This document shows, piece by piece, positions 33,047-44,425 of a DNA stretch of 64,000 nucleotides. A program made the position numbers and the translations under genes. The number at the start of each line of letters is the position of its first letter. Position 1 is the stretch's first letter. The notes below the pieces were generated by a model. It did not search any database. It had not been told where the DNA came from and saw nothing but the letters and a program-made list of their open reading frames with translations. The DNA lies in assembly GCF_027942865.1 (NCBI RefSeq), contig NC_134507.1:38970797-39034796 (forward strand), in the 5' to 3' direction. This DNA comes from Odontesthes bonariensis (lineage: Eukaryota; Chordata; Actinopteri; Atheriniformes; Atherinopsidae).

Positions 33047-33334
33047 ATAAATTGGCAATTGGCAACAATTTATCAAGAACCCATTTTAAATTTGGAACTT
33101 CATACCAATATTGTTCCATATGTAGTATCTATGTGGGGGAAAATTATGTTTGCAGATCAATGACCAAGAAAGAAGCATCTGTTTATGAAAGTAGGATAGT
33201 TTTGAGGGGATTTTTTCAACATTATAATTACAAAGTCAAAAGAAATTTAGGCCTCCTAATTTAGAGAAAATTAAATTCGGTATGAAGTTCCAAATTGAAG
33301 ATGTGTTCTTGATAAATTGTTTAAGCCAATTTAT
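33047..33334. mobile_element. Palindromic MITE, 288 bp, ~60-bp terminal inverted repeats
   Basis: The left arm 33047-33106 and right arm 33279-33334 are inverted copies. Both begin ATAAATTGG, include CAATTTATCAAGAAC and end GGAACTTCATACC on the inside. The left arm has a few extra bases (gcaattggcaa versus gcttaaa). Each arm holds its own small palindrome (ATAAATTG...CAATTTAT), so it could form a nested hairpin. It lies directly against a hAT transposase remnant. Confidence 0.65.
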
Positions 33335-33560
33335 CCGTAAGGTCGCTGTGAGTGTTCATAATGGCCAAATGTGTTAGTCTCTCCTGCGTCATGGTGCTGC
33401 GCAGCCAGGTTTTCAGGCTGAGAAAGAGCGCTCAGATGCTGTGACAGATATGGGCAGGGCCAGGGAAAGCCTAATGATCTTCTCCACCTCTGACAGCATG
33501 GAGCGGGGTTGGTGCTGCAAGGTTTGCAGGATGGACCCCTTTGCAGGAAAGCCCTCCTCT
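33335..33560 (-). pseudogene. hAT transposase C-terminal (dimerisation domain) remnant
   Basis: On the minus strand the frames read SEVEKIIRLSLALPISVTAS, then ERSFSA, then after a 1-nt shift LKTWLRSTMTQERLTHLAIM and NTHSDLTD. This is the hAT C-terminal dimerisation signature (A-S-E-R-S-F-S ... R-S-T-M-x-x-x-R-L-x-x-L) of the ZMYM1-like subgroup. The frameshift and the MITE at its left edge show it is dead. It may be a relative of the source of hAT element 1. Confidence 0.6.
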
Positions 33561-34348
33561 GTCCCCCGTCCCTACACACAACTATAAAGAATGTGAAGGG
33601 GACAAAGGGCCTCCTCACACTGGAGGGCAAAGTTGTTCAGGTATGCTGATTTGTCTTCATCAGAAGAACACACTAATACACTCAGATAAATGGCCGTGCT
33701 TAATTGTAATTCAGAGATACAAACATTTTAGGTAGACAAAGTAATGCCTACCAGTATTTGAAATGTTTTATTACAGAAAAGCTGTTGCAATGACATGTTT
33801 AGGTCTAATTAGATCACTAAGTGATTGAACTTGTTCTTATTTAGCTCTCAGCTGTGAAAAAGGTCCGCAGTGGGAGAGAGGAGGTCCCGCTGCGTGAGGT
33901 GAAGCTGCAGCAGGTAAGACCAGAGAACGGGAGGATTGGAGAGGAGGGACAACCTCTGTGGTTTCTAGATAAGGGAAGATAACATAAGATAACTTTCATA
34001 TTCTGTGAGTACCTTAGTAGTCTATGGGAGTGTGCTAACTGTCTCTTTCTGCGGCGCTGGTTGTTTATATGTTCACTGTGGTCACTTGTAGGCTGCACAT
34101 TACAGAGTAATCTCTGGTGCCTTTATAGTTCTGACATCTCATACTGTGTTCTGTACAGGATAAAGCTTCTGCCTCCCTCACGCTGTGGCGGGAAGCTGCA
34201 GTCCAGGAGCTGGACCTCGGCAGCCAGTGCAGGATTACCCACTTAAAGTCCAACATGGATGCAGGAGGGGACTTCCTGCACACAACACCCTACAGCAATG
34301 TAGAAGTAAAAAGCATTCTAATTCATCTAATCTAAAAACACATTCTAA

Positions 34349-34384
34349 TCAGAATCAGAATGAGCTTTATTTGCCAAGTCGGTA
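34349..34384. repeat. Short LINE-tail-like motif
   Basis: The string aatcagaatcagaatgagct followed by ttatttgccaagt resembles the short 3' tails common in fish LINE insertions. No coding part is attached. Confidence 0.3.
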
Positions 34385-34414
34385 GGCACATACAAGGAGT
34401 TGTTTTCTCTGGTT

Positions 34415-34800
34415 TAAACATGTAAAAGGCCACATGAAGTTTGGAGGTCTGCAGCAATGGACTCTGCAGAAAGGTCGCCAACCTTCTGCAGAGTCCATTG
34501 CTACAGACCTCCAAACCCGCTCTGTCATTTTACGTGGCCGACCACTTGGTGGCTGAGCTGCTGGCGTTCCCAGTCGCTTCCACTTTGTTCTAACACCACT
34601 GACAGCTGACTGTGGGACATTTAGGAGCGAGGAAATGTCTCCACTGGACTTGTTGCACAGGTGGCATCCTATCATGGCACCACGCTGGAACCCACTGAGC
34701 TCCTGAGAGCGAGCCATTCTTTCACAGATGTTTGTAGAAGCAGTCTGCATGCCGAGGGGCTTGCATTTCTACACCTGTGGCCATGGAAGTGATGGGAACC
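34415..34800 (-). pseudogene. Tc1/mariner transposase N-terminal stub
   Basis: The minus-strand frame from the ATG at 34717 reads MARSQELSGFQRGAMIGCHL, CNKSSGDISSLLNVPQSAVS and KWKRLGTPAAQPPSGRPRK. This is the paired helix-turn-helix start of Tc1-like transposases with the GRPRK hook between the two HTH units. The frame breaks near 34540 and no DDE catalytic region follows. Sequence on the left turns into a hairpin (34443-34512), so the element was internally deleted or rearranged. Confidence 0.75.
34443..34512. repeat. 70-bp near-perfect hairpin at the broken end of the Tc1 stub
   Basis: The left arm begins GGAGGTCTGCAGCAATGGAC and the right arm, reverse-complemented, begins GGAGGTCTGTAGCAATGGAC. 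Arms are about 32 nt with one mismatch and one single-base gap, and the loop is about 5 nt. The sequence is Tc1 coding DNA (the AESIAADLQ region), so one arm is an inverted duplication of transposase DNA. Confidence 0.75.
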
Positions 34801-35582
34801 CCTGAATTTAATTATCTGGATGAGTGAGTGAATACTGTTGGCAATCTAGTGAATATTATACAGACATAAAATGGCAAATGATCTGACACAATTGAGAAAG
34901 AGATTAAAGAAATAAACAAGGAGTAAGAAAGGGGTTTAATATCTAGCTGCAAGGTATTATGGGACATAGGTGCTGTTTGTTTTGGCAGGTGCTGATTGTG
35001 ACTGATGAGGCAGCTGGAGTGGAGGTGATGGGCGTGATGGAGAGCAGCACAGGGGGGTGCTGGAGCTCCTCATGTCCAGCACCGAAGTCTTTTATATTTC
35101 CCAGGACTTGTGGGAGCCCTGGAAAAGGGTAAAGTCTTTCTAAATATAAAATATATTGGGAAAAAAATCATTAACATTGAGGCAGTGGAAAGACCCTGCC
35201 CTCTGGCAGAATAAATTTCATATATATGTATATAGTTTACACATAGTTAATATTGTTTTATGTTCTATTTTTATTAATGACGTTTCTTTGAAAATATAAT
35301 AAAAATGAATTTAAATCCAGCATTTGGCTCAGTTGTATTGCTGTGGTAATATAGCCTGTGAAGATGAAGTGAAGATAAAAACTCTCCCAACCAAGGCTCA
35401 GCTCTGAAATACTACTGAGAGGAATTTCAGATGTGAGATGGTGACAGAGGGAGGACAGCTGGAAGAAACCCTGGACAGAATCAGACTTCAGATTTATTCA
35501 TCTATTCAATAAAGATATATTTCAGTACTCTGTTTTAACGTAACATATAACAGTACAGATGCACATGTTCATTTATTTGTCA

Positions 35583-36110
35583 TTTCAGTTCAGTTTTATT
35601 AACACAGACACAATTAAAAGAAGTAGCTTAGCTAAGGAATCCTACAAAATGCACCGTAACTTCTGTTCAATCCCGAGCACGCACAGAAGTGTGGGAACAA
35701 AAAACTGAGTTTTAACAGGAAGAAAGCTCCATCAGAACCAGAACCAGGAAGGGCGGCCATCTGCCTGGAGCAGCTGGGGCTGAGAGGACAGAAAAGAGGG
35801 GACAACAAGCAGCGGAACACCAGGCCAGGGACACCTGCTGAGAGAGGAACAAGTTAATGACAACAATGATGTCACATGTACATGGAGAGGAGAGGTGCAT
35901 CATGGGAGCTCCCCCAGCAGGCTGGGCCTATAGCAGCAGAACTATGGGATGTTTCAGGCTCAGCTGAGCCATCCCTAACTATAAGCTTCATCAGAAAGGA
36001 AAGTTTTAAGCCTGATCTTAAAAGTAGAGAGGGTGTCTGCTTCCTGACGCCAAACTGGCAGCTGGTTCCACAGAGAGGGGCCTGATAACGGAAGGCTCTG
36101 CTCTGCCATT
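35583..36110 (-). mobile_element. L2 3' fragment (same family as 566-2855)
   Basis: Shares with the L2 at 566-2855 the block around 'actatgggatgtttcaggc', the ORF end (KLIVRDGSA in place of the normal end) and the tail region starting near tttcagttcagttttattaa. It is 5'-truncated and considerably diverged, so older than the other two copies. Confidence 0.7.
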
Positions 36111-36767
36111 TACACAAAAGGGGGAGATTAACATTATGCAGGACAGGTCCGATCCCTCGGTCAGTACATAGCTCATGCAAATTTGACTGTATCCATTGAA
36201 CTTATGATAGAATCATGCACCGTATTAGTCATTTTGGGGAACTCTGATTAAAGTTTTAATAATGTCTCTTGCTGAGATTACATTTTATAACATTTAAGTC
36301 TAACATACCATGTTATTGTGATAAAATGAAAGGTTACGACTCTTAAATAACAGTACAACAGCTACAAGACGTCCAGGTTACACATATAACAGGGCTAAAA
36401 CTGACAGGATTTCAGCTGAAAAACACTTTGAAAGATGGAAGTTGTAATAATCCTAAACCTGTCACTTGATTTCATTGTAAGACACAATTTTTTTTTGTAC
36501 TATTAACAAAATTTCAACAAACTTCTATAACTGCTTAACTTGACGGATAAACATACATTTATATTTATATCTAAATATCTGTTGTTGTAATATAATGTAA
36601 ATGTAATATAAATATCTCAAGTGTTTCCAGTTAAAGCGAGTCTGCCATGTCAGCAGAAAGTATTTCCTTATTGCTGAATATACTGTCCTGTTCCTGTGGG
36701 CAGTGTCAGTGATTGACAGATAAAGCAGCCAATCAGCACATGATGTTCACTGCAGGGCAGCTGCTTA
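36111..36767. other. Anonymous AT-rich sequence
   Basis: No gene or element recognised between the L2 fragment and the Helentron remains. Confidence 0.3.
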
Positions 36768-36893
36768 CTCGTGTGTACAGAATCTGACTAAATACATCCC
36801 AAAGAAGGAAAGTGGTCTGTCAGAGTACCTGCAAACTGTCATGGAGAATTCCAACATGGACAGAGTTAATGAGTGTCATGAGTTTCTAGCTAT

Positions 36894-37626
36894 ATAGTTA
36901 CTCTAGATGGTATTTCCTTGGCTTCTAGTTCTACAGTGAGGAACCTTGGAGTTATTTTTGACCAGAACTTATCATTTGACTCGCATATAAAACAGGTTTC
37001 TAGGACTGCCTTCTTTCACCTTCGTAATATTGTTAAAATCAGGAACATCTTGTCTCAGAGTGATGCAGAAAAACTAATTCATGCATTTGTTACTTCAAGA
37101 TTGGACTACTGTAATTCTTTATTATTGGGCTGTCCCACATATTCTCTGAAAAGCCTTCAGTTGATCCAAAATGCTGCAGTCAGAGTTCTGATGAGAACTA
37201 ACAGGAGAGATCATATTTCTCCAGTTTTAGCTTCTCTTCATTGGCTCCCTGTTAAATTCAGAATAGAATTTAAGATTCTTCTCCTCACATATAAAGCTCT
37301 TAATGACCGAGCTCCATCATATCTTAAAGATCTCATTGTAAGATATTTTCCTAACAGAGCACTTCGTTCCCAAACTGCAGGTTTACTTGAGGTTCCCAGA
37401 GTTTCTAAAAGTAGAATGGGAGGCAGAGCCTTCAGTTATCAGGCCCCTCTCTTGTGGAACAAGCTGCCAGTAAATGTCCGGGAAGCAAACACCCTTTCCA
37501 CTTTTAAGACCAGGCTTAAAACTTTCCTTTTTGATAAAGCTTATAGTTAGGGATGGCTCAGGTGATCCTGAAACATCCCATAGTTAAGCTGCTATAGGCC
37601 TAGACTGCTGGGGTTCTCATCTGACA
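36894..37626 (+). mobile_element. L2 fragment inserted in the Helentron
   Basis: Plus-strand copy of the L2 family found at 566-2855. It covers the RT C-terminal region ([54 protein letters not shown]) and ends FLFDKAYS plus about 75 bp of 3' UTR. The frame 36918-37550 is open over 210 codons. It is 5'-truncated, and its 3' tail is cut off after ctgaca. Confidence 0.8.
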
Positions 37627-37639
37627 GCTCCCAGGCTCA

Positions 37640-40058
37640 AACCGTCCTGAGAGCGTGAAAAACATTATACAAACACACAGAGACTAATATGAGAAACACA
37701 CTGAGGAGATTGAGAATGCACTTGTAGAGTTTGAGGAGAGCAGAGAGCATGTGATGGATGAATGGTGGAATCTGGCTCCTGAATCTGAAGTTGTGATGAT
37801 GAGCTGCAGCAGAGAGAGCCAGACGATGAGCAGGAACATGTGCCCGACTATTGTCCTCAGTCTGCTGCTGTGACAGAAATGAGAGCCATCAGAGAACCCC
37901 CAGCTGTGGATCCAGCTGTGCTGCGGCAGATGTATCAGAACCTGAAGCAGAAGCAGGCCTGTGTGTTCCATGCTATCAGAGACTGCTGCATTAAACTTGT
38001 ATGTGGCCTAAATCCAGAGCAGTTTTTCTTTTATGTCAACGGTGGTGCAGGAACAGGAAAGTCCCAGCTGATGAAATGCATTTACTCAGAGGCATCTAAG
38101 ATACTGAGCAAACTGCAGCTACATGCAGAGGAGTTTGCCATATCAAAGCCAACTGTTTTACTCTCTTCTTTCACTGGAACTGCAGCTTTCAGCATCTGTG
38201 GCACAACACTGCACTCTCTGCTGAAGCTGCCACGCAGTCTGAAAGCACCAATCCAAGGACTCGCTAACCAACTGGATGAACTCACATCTGAACCTTTTAA
38301 TGCTCAAATCCTCATTATCGATGAGATCTCCATGGTTTCAAAGCCTCTTTTTGCTTATGTGGACGCACGACTGAAACAGATCAAAGGCAATCAGAGAGCG
38401 TTTGGTGGAATGTCAGTTTTAGCTGTTGGAGATTTCTATCAGCTGCCGCCTGTGCGCCAGTCTAAACCTCTGTGTGTACACGACCCAGCAGATACTGACC
38501 TGTGGCAGGAACATTTTCAGATGATCACTCTGACTGAGATCATGAGACAGAAGGATGATGTTGCCTTTGCAGACGTGCTGAACAGGATTGGGGTGAAACC
38601 AAAGGCAGACGAGCTGTCTCAGGCTGACAGAGATTTGTTGTCACAGGCCATCACTGAACCAGCTCTTTGTCCCACTGAGCTTCTGCACATTTTCCCACCA
38701 ATAAGTTGGTTAATGAACACAACTCAGCGACACTGGCTTTGTTCCATTCCAACATTATCACGATGGATGCAGATGACTTCCAGAAAGATCCCGAACAGGC
38801 AGAATGGTCCGTAAAGACACACCATGTAAGGGAGGCCGAAATGATTTCGCCCACACTCTGAAAGCTGCTGAAGGGGCTCGTGTCATGCTCACCAGAAACT
38901 TTGACATTCAGAACGGTCTGGTTAACGGGGCTTCTGCCACACTGATGTGCATAGTGACTTCTGAGGATGCTCAACACATCACTAAGCTGGGCCTGAGGAT
39001 GGATAATCAGACAGGTGTAGCAAGAATCCAGAGTGGAGCTCCAGAATCTGCCAATCTGGTTTACATGGAGAGAGCAGAGGAGAAGCTGAAACAGAACGGA
39101 GTGCTACGCAGACAGTTTCCTGTGAGGCTGGCGTTCTCCTGCACTGTCCATAAAACCCAGGGCCTCACAACACATGCAGCCGTGGTGTCCCTGCAGAAAG
39201 TCTCTGAAGCAGGTATGGCTTATGTAGCTCTCAGCAGGGGGACGTCTCTCAGTGGGCTGGATTTACTGGATTTGGATGAAAAGAAAATATACGCCAATGC
39301 TGAAGTGAGCGCAGCGCTCCAGACCATGAGACAAGCCGATGTGGATCACATGATGCCTCTTCTTCAGGTGAGAGAAACAGTACACAGGCCCGACACTCTG
39401 AGCCTTGTTCAGCACAACACAGAGGGACTGCCATCTCACATCGGTGACATCAGGAGACATCATGAGCTGTGCCTGGCAGATGTCCTGTGTCTGACAGAAA
39501 CTCACCTGCAGGGCTCCTTTGTTGCAGACAGGCTGCATCTGGACGGCTACAACATGTTCAAGCGCAACAGACACACGTCCTACACTCAGTATCCTCAGAT
39601 GGCCAGCAGAGCAGGTGGCGGGGTTGCTGTCTATGTGAGAAAGCACATTCAGGTGCGTGAGAGACAGTATTTGCAGAATGTGACTGATCTGGAGTTTGTG
39701 GCTTTGAAGGTTGAGGCTCCAGTCTGTGCAGTGATTGCAGCTGTGTACAGACCTCCTGACTACAGTCTGAGACCGTTCCTGGAGAGCCTGGGAAGCCTTT
39801 TGGATGGACTGTCACCCTGTTATTGTGTGTGGACACTTCAATGAGAATCAGGTACTCAGGTCAACAAAGCCAGTTCTAGATGTGTTTCAGTCTAAGGGAT
39901 ATGTACAGCTGATCACCTCTGCCACCACAGACTGGAACACGCTGCTTGACCTTATTTTCATTTCCCAGCCACAGCGATGTCTCCACTCAGGTGTCATGAG
40001 AACGTATTACAGCTATCACAACCCAGTGTTCTGTGTCCTGTCCACCAGGGAACCATGA
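37640..40058 (+). pseudogene. Helentron helicase-endonuclease protein, frameshifted
   Basis: PIF1-family helicase motifs appear in order: Walker [35 protein letters not shown], Walker [56 protein letters not shown] and YVALSRGTSLSGL. About 30 residues later an endonuclease of the exonuclease-endonuclease-phosphatase fold begins: LCLTETHLQGSF, GGVAVYVRKHI, VIAAVYRPPDY, then in another frame LLDLIFISQPQRCL and YYSYHNPVFCVL. Breaks lie near 37800, 38695, 38805 and 39830. The fusion order is as known for Helentrons, where the helicase unwinds and the endonuclease was probably acquired from a LINE. It is inactive here. Confidence 0.8.
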
Positions 40059-40213
40059 AGAGGTCGCTGAGTCTTAAAAATCATGACAAATGTAAACAAT
40101 TACTGCCTGAAGTTCGTAGTTTTGGTGAAGAGAAAATAATGTTTTCTTCAGAAAAGTATAAGAAAAGTTTTATCACAAAATCTGAAGAGCTGAAATATGC
40201 TATTGATATTTAA

Positions 40214-41686
40214 CTGAATCGGATAATGACTTTTTTCCAAATACTTTATTTTTTCTCAATATTGGACGTTTCTCCTCATAAAATATTATTGACAGCTAAT
40301 ATAATACTTATAATATAACCCTCATACCTGATTTAAAACACAACTTAATTTCAGAAAAGGGACATTTTTGTCCACTTTTAAAACCACCTAAAAACATCAT
40401 ATATTCATATTTTTTTCCACTTTATTTTTCATAAATCTTTTATTCCACTTCAGTTCTAATCATAACTACCAAGTTTTCAATTATTTAAAAAAAAATGAAC
40501 CCTTTAGATGCCAATTTGAACTTTTTAGCCCAAATTTGAAATCTTTAGGTGCCAGTATTTTCAAAATATGTAATGCAAAGTGGAATTATTGAGTAGGGAT
40601 AATTATGGTCTGGGATATAGCTAAAGCGGAACAAGTCAAATATTCTCTCTGCCTTCTGCTTCTGCACAAGAGAAACAACAAAGAAAGCAGAGTGCTGCTG
40701 AGATAACAGCAGCTGAGTCCAGAACTCATTAATACAACATGAATAACAGGAAAGTCTCTGAGGACATTAAACAGCTTTGGCTTGTTGTCAGATTCTGATC
40801 CATTCATGAAGCTAAACTGGTGGTTTGGTGCAGCAAACTGGTCCCAGCAGCTGGACATCAGTGGTTGGACTGGTGGACTACCTCAGTGAAGAGTAGAGGC
40901 CATCTGGCTCTGCTGGAGACTCTGAAAACAAACACACACAGTTCCAGCTGCAGGAAACACAACTCCAGGAGAAAGGATTGAAGCTGATTATCTCTGGGAC
41001 GTTCAGGATCAGAGGCTCCCGCATACCTGCAGCTCCCCCTTTCATCCAGGCAGGAAAAGTCAAAGGACTGAGGCCAAAATACATCAGATGTTGCTGCATA
41101 CTTGAAATGAAAGTGTTTCTGCAGCCAAAGACATTTGTACTATATTTGCACTTTATATAACTGGATGAGAATCGATAAGCGACATCGATAATGGAACCGG
41201 AATTGGTCAATTTCTAACATTTCCCATCCCAAGTCCTGGGAACCTGGTGAGTGTGAAAATGATGCACTGATGGTGGATAAAGCAGTGGGACACGTCCAGC
41301 AGTGGAGCTGCAGCAGAGCTGGAGTCCGGTTGGGTTATCTGAGCATAGAGGCTGGAAGCAGGGTGAACAGCTGAGCTGCTTCTGTGCAGAGTTGGGAATA
41401 AAGAGCAGCTGTACCTCTGGTCCTGTTGGATCTGATGACTGTTTGTCCAGAAGTGAGCTGGTCTGTCCTGACTGCAGAGTAGACTGCAGCTGGATGGCTT
41501 TCTGCAACATGAAATACATCCAGATTATATCCCTGCAGGTAAAACTTTAACATCACTGCTGCTGGGGAAAACATTAGATTTTCCTCCTGCAGCAGGATGA
41601 AGAAGATGGGACAAACAGCAACACTTTTGCACAGTTTGCTCCTCTTCTTAACACCTCTGCTGAGAGCAGTAAATAACCAAATATAG
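40214..41686. other. Anonymous intergenic sequence
   Basis: No gene recognised. Around 41165-41230 a stretch with atcgataagcgacatcgata and aacatttcccatccc resembles an end of a hAT-like repeat, but no partner end was found. Confidence 0.25.
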
Positions 41687-41899
41687 ATGGTGAGAATCAG
41701 CCTGAAAGCGGAGAGTGGACGACCACGAAGCTGCAGCTTCTGTTTCTACAAGAGAACAGCTTTGAGCACAGGGTGGAAAACAGATCTGCTGTCACACTAT
41801 CAGCAACCACAGCAGAGCTCTGTGCAGAGAGAAGTCTCAGCATCAGAGAACAGACGGGCATCTGCAGGAGGACGCTGCAGCTGTGCTTTCACATGCACA

Positions 41900-42202
41900 C
41901 TTTCTAACTCCACAGGACTATTCTGGCAAAGTTCAGAATACAACTTTAGGCAATACAGTAACATTTGCTTGTTGTGTGGAAATAAACCGTCTAACATGGT
42001 CCCAAACCAGCTCAAACTTCATCTCCAAACTAAACATCCTTCACTTCAGAACAAGAACACCAAGTATTTGGTTTGCCTGCATCAACACACTGAGGAACAG
42101 GCAACTTTCATGAGAAAAACCTCTGAGGTTTCTCTGAATGTTTGCTACGTGGAAGCTGAACTCAAAGCAAATAAAAGCAGCCACACAGGAGCAGAGGCGT
42201 GA
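41900..42202 (+). pseudogene. ZBED5/SCAND3-like hAT fragment (BED finger region)
   Basis: The frame contains [20 protein letters not shown] then [16 protein letters not shown], a C-x2-C...H-x5-H BED-type finger. After a low-similarity gap comes [20 protein letters not shown] and [10 protein letters not shown], which resembles the 'ASYEVSLRIAKAKKPHT-GE' block of ZBED5/FAM200-type hAT transposases. Only the N-terminal part is present and the frame stops, so it is a remnant. Confidence 0.5.
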
Positions 42203-42589
42203 ATACTACCTGCCTGCAGAGCCTTTGTAATGAGATGCTCGGGCCTAACGCTGCTTAACAAGCAGCTAAAGTTCCTCCGTCAGAGAACACAGTTTCAGAC
42301 ATATTGATGACGGAGTTTTAGAGCATCTGAATGAACTGAACACTGACATGAAAACCCGCTCACAAGCACGACAATGGATTCTGCCCAAAGATGCACCTCT
42401 GGAAACAACACCTGGAACGGGCCAACCTTGACATGTTCCCCCTCTGAAATGACTGAAATGAAGTGTTGCAGCACTTTGGGGGATAATCAGGTCAGGCCTA
42501 GAGAAGGAGCTCCCCTCCCAGGAAGGTTTACTCCAGGAGCCTCCAGCCCACTGTTGATCCTGCGGTTCAGAGGAACAACGGACCAGATA

Positions 42590-42730
42590 TTCATCAACGC
42601 AGTTACTGAAGGGGTCGTGGGAGTTTGAACACACAGTCCACATGTTTTTGTTGACTTAGAGAAGGCGTATAACCACGTCCCCCGAGGGATCCTGTGAGAG
42701 GTGCTGAGTGTGACGTCATGAGGGCGAGTA
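42590..42730 (+). pseudogene. LINE reverse-transcriptase scrap
   Basis: One frame reads VHMFLLT... and another HVFVDLEKAYNHVPRGIL, which matches the [FV]-D-L-E-K-A-[FY]-D-x-V-P-R block of LINE reverse transcriptases (RTE-like). It has an in-frame stop directly after. Too short to assign to a family. Confidence 0.35.
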
Positions 42731-44425
42731 GAAAGCATGATTTACAGACTAAGACGTGCTGTGTGAGTGTGGCTGAATGTGGCAGGTAGTGTTGAAGCTC
42801 TGAGTGCTCATTAAGATCAGAAAAGTGCTGTACAGGAACAGTCCATTTCTACTTTCTGATAAGGTTCTGTGTGGGCGTGGCCTAAAGCCCATCTCTATCT
42901 GACACCACTGTCTCTTAGAGTTCCTCAAACATTTCCTGCTGTCGACTTTAGCAGAAAACACCTGAGCTGAAACAAGGTGGGGCGAGCAGTGGTAAAGCCC
43001 TGCTGCCCCCCCACAGACCACTCACACCGTTTATTCTTTACACGCTCAGCTGCAGGAGTTTGGATCAAACTGAGCATTTATTTTGCATTCTTTTCACTTA
43101 GTTTCTGTCCGCTCTGAGTTGTGTAAAGTTCCTCCTGAAGCAGCTCATCATCATGTGTTTTCCATCCGACCTCAGCCTGAGCTGTTTTAATGTCCCCTCC
43201 ACTATCAGAAGTTCTCCACAGAGCAGGAACAGTTAAAGGATTTCAGCTGAAGCAGAAAAACACAGCTTCTCTACTTACAGAGCAGCTGCTGAACACTTGT
43301 TTCCAGTGTTGTGTCTCTCACTCATTTGGCCAGTTTGAGCTGGTTGTTGAAGCCCCAAATAAAGCCCGCCCTCTTCCTGAGTGGGTCCCTGTGGTTTCTT
43401 CTTCTCTTCATACACCAGGGGGCAAAGTTTTTAAAGATACAAGCCATAAACCATTAATTCCAGAAATATGTCCAAAGTTGAATGAACATGTTGTAAATAA
43501 TCAGATCAGATAAATCATCTGCCTTTAACTGATGTATAACTGAGCATCTGGACGCACGGCTTGGGCTGCGAGCTGAAAGACAGCTGTGACTCAGAGCATC
43601 TGAGGGAACTGAATCCATGATGAGTCCAACCCCAGGCAGCGTCCCATCATCCTGAGCTGCTCCTTGTGAGCAGCGTTGTTGAACTTTAAAAGTCGTCTGG
43701 TCGTAGTTTCCACGTTCTCTGAGGCTCAGAGCTTTCAGCCGACAGCCTGAGCTGTTCAAGGGTTGAATCCTAAAGTTTCTCTTTTCATTTTGGCTTGATA
43801 AATCCCAGCCTGCTCTGAGCTGAACAACCTGCCCTTCCTTTCCTAACAGCCATCAGCATCCACAGGAGCTGAAGCCCCTCCCTCGGCTTCCAGAAGCTGC
43901 TCTGCATCTGCCTGAACCGCCCAATCACAGCTTCAGCCTCATTTCTGAGCTGCTTCCATTCTTCTGTTGGGATGCTGAACTGCAGACTTTATTTCTTTAG
44001 GAGCTTTCATCCCTCATCCTGACAAACTAAAAGCTGCTCAGTACCAGTTTGAGCCATTAAATCAGAGGATGAAACTTTCCACCTTAAAGCCTTTCACTCT
44101 TTGCTTTGGCCTCTAAAACCTGGAGACATTAAACTCTTTAAGCAGCTCTCACAGGACTTGAACATATGATCTCCGAGTCCCAAAGCAGTTTATTGACCCT
44201 CTGAGCAATGCCTCTGCTGCTTTGTGCTGCTTTCTTGGCACTTTTTACCTGAGACTGATGACTACAGACACTATCTTTTAGTCTTCCAACATGTTTCCTG
44301 TGAAGCAGCTTTGCTCATCAACTGTCTCTGGTTTGTTCAGCTGCTTGGTATTCTGTCTCATGCTCTGTATCCCAATAAAGTCTCCGACTTGTTGGTTTCA
44401 AACTTTGAAGACAGAAAAATTGAGT
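42731..44425. other. Anonymous intergenic sequence
   Basis: No open frame with a recognisable domain on either strand, and no clear repeat ends. Confidence 0.25.

Larger units (their letters stand above)
33845..35128 (+). pseudogene. OB-fold/RPA-like gene fragment, three in-phase exons
   Basis: Three exon-like blocks have proper splice borders. 33845-33913 (23 codons, LSAVKKVRSGREEVPLREVK) is followed by gtaaga. 34159-34305 (49 codons) is preceded by ctgtacag and contains LTLWREAAVQELDLGSQCRI and THLKSNM. 34989-35128 is preceded by tttggcag and starts VLIVTDEAAGVEVMGVMESS. The first two are exact multiples of three. The third lacks 1 nt around a G-run, after which VLELLMSSTEVFYISQDLWE reads in another frame. 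The LWRE...I-T-H-L-K pattern resembles OB-fold proteins of the replication protein A type that are multicopy in fish. Function not assigned. Confidence 0.4.
36768..40213 (+). mobile_element. Helentron (Helitron-like) 3' half with endonuclease
   Basis: Remains of a rolling-circle transposon of the Helentron type, known from fish, in which the PIF1-type helicase is followed by an APE-like endonuclease. From left to right: a short piece reading LTKYIPKKESGLSEYLQTV, an inserted L2 fragment (36894-37626), an acidic linker, helicase (37840-39380) and endonuclease (39390-40058). The Rep (HUH) domain is not seen. The termini could not be placed. Confidence 0.75.

Noticed and set aside
32938-33264. 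Plus-strand 108-codon frame
   Set aside because: It crosses into the palindromic MITE, has no recognisable domain and no splice or start context.
41214-41574. Overlapping short frames in both directions (80-100 codons)
   Set aside because: Low-complexity-free but without any family pattern, and mutually overlapping on opposite strands, so most likely chance.
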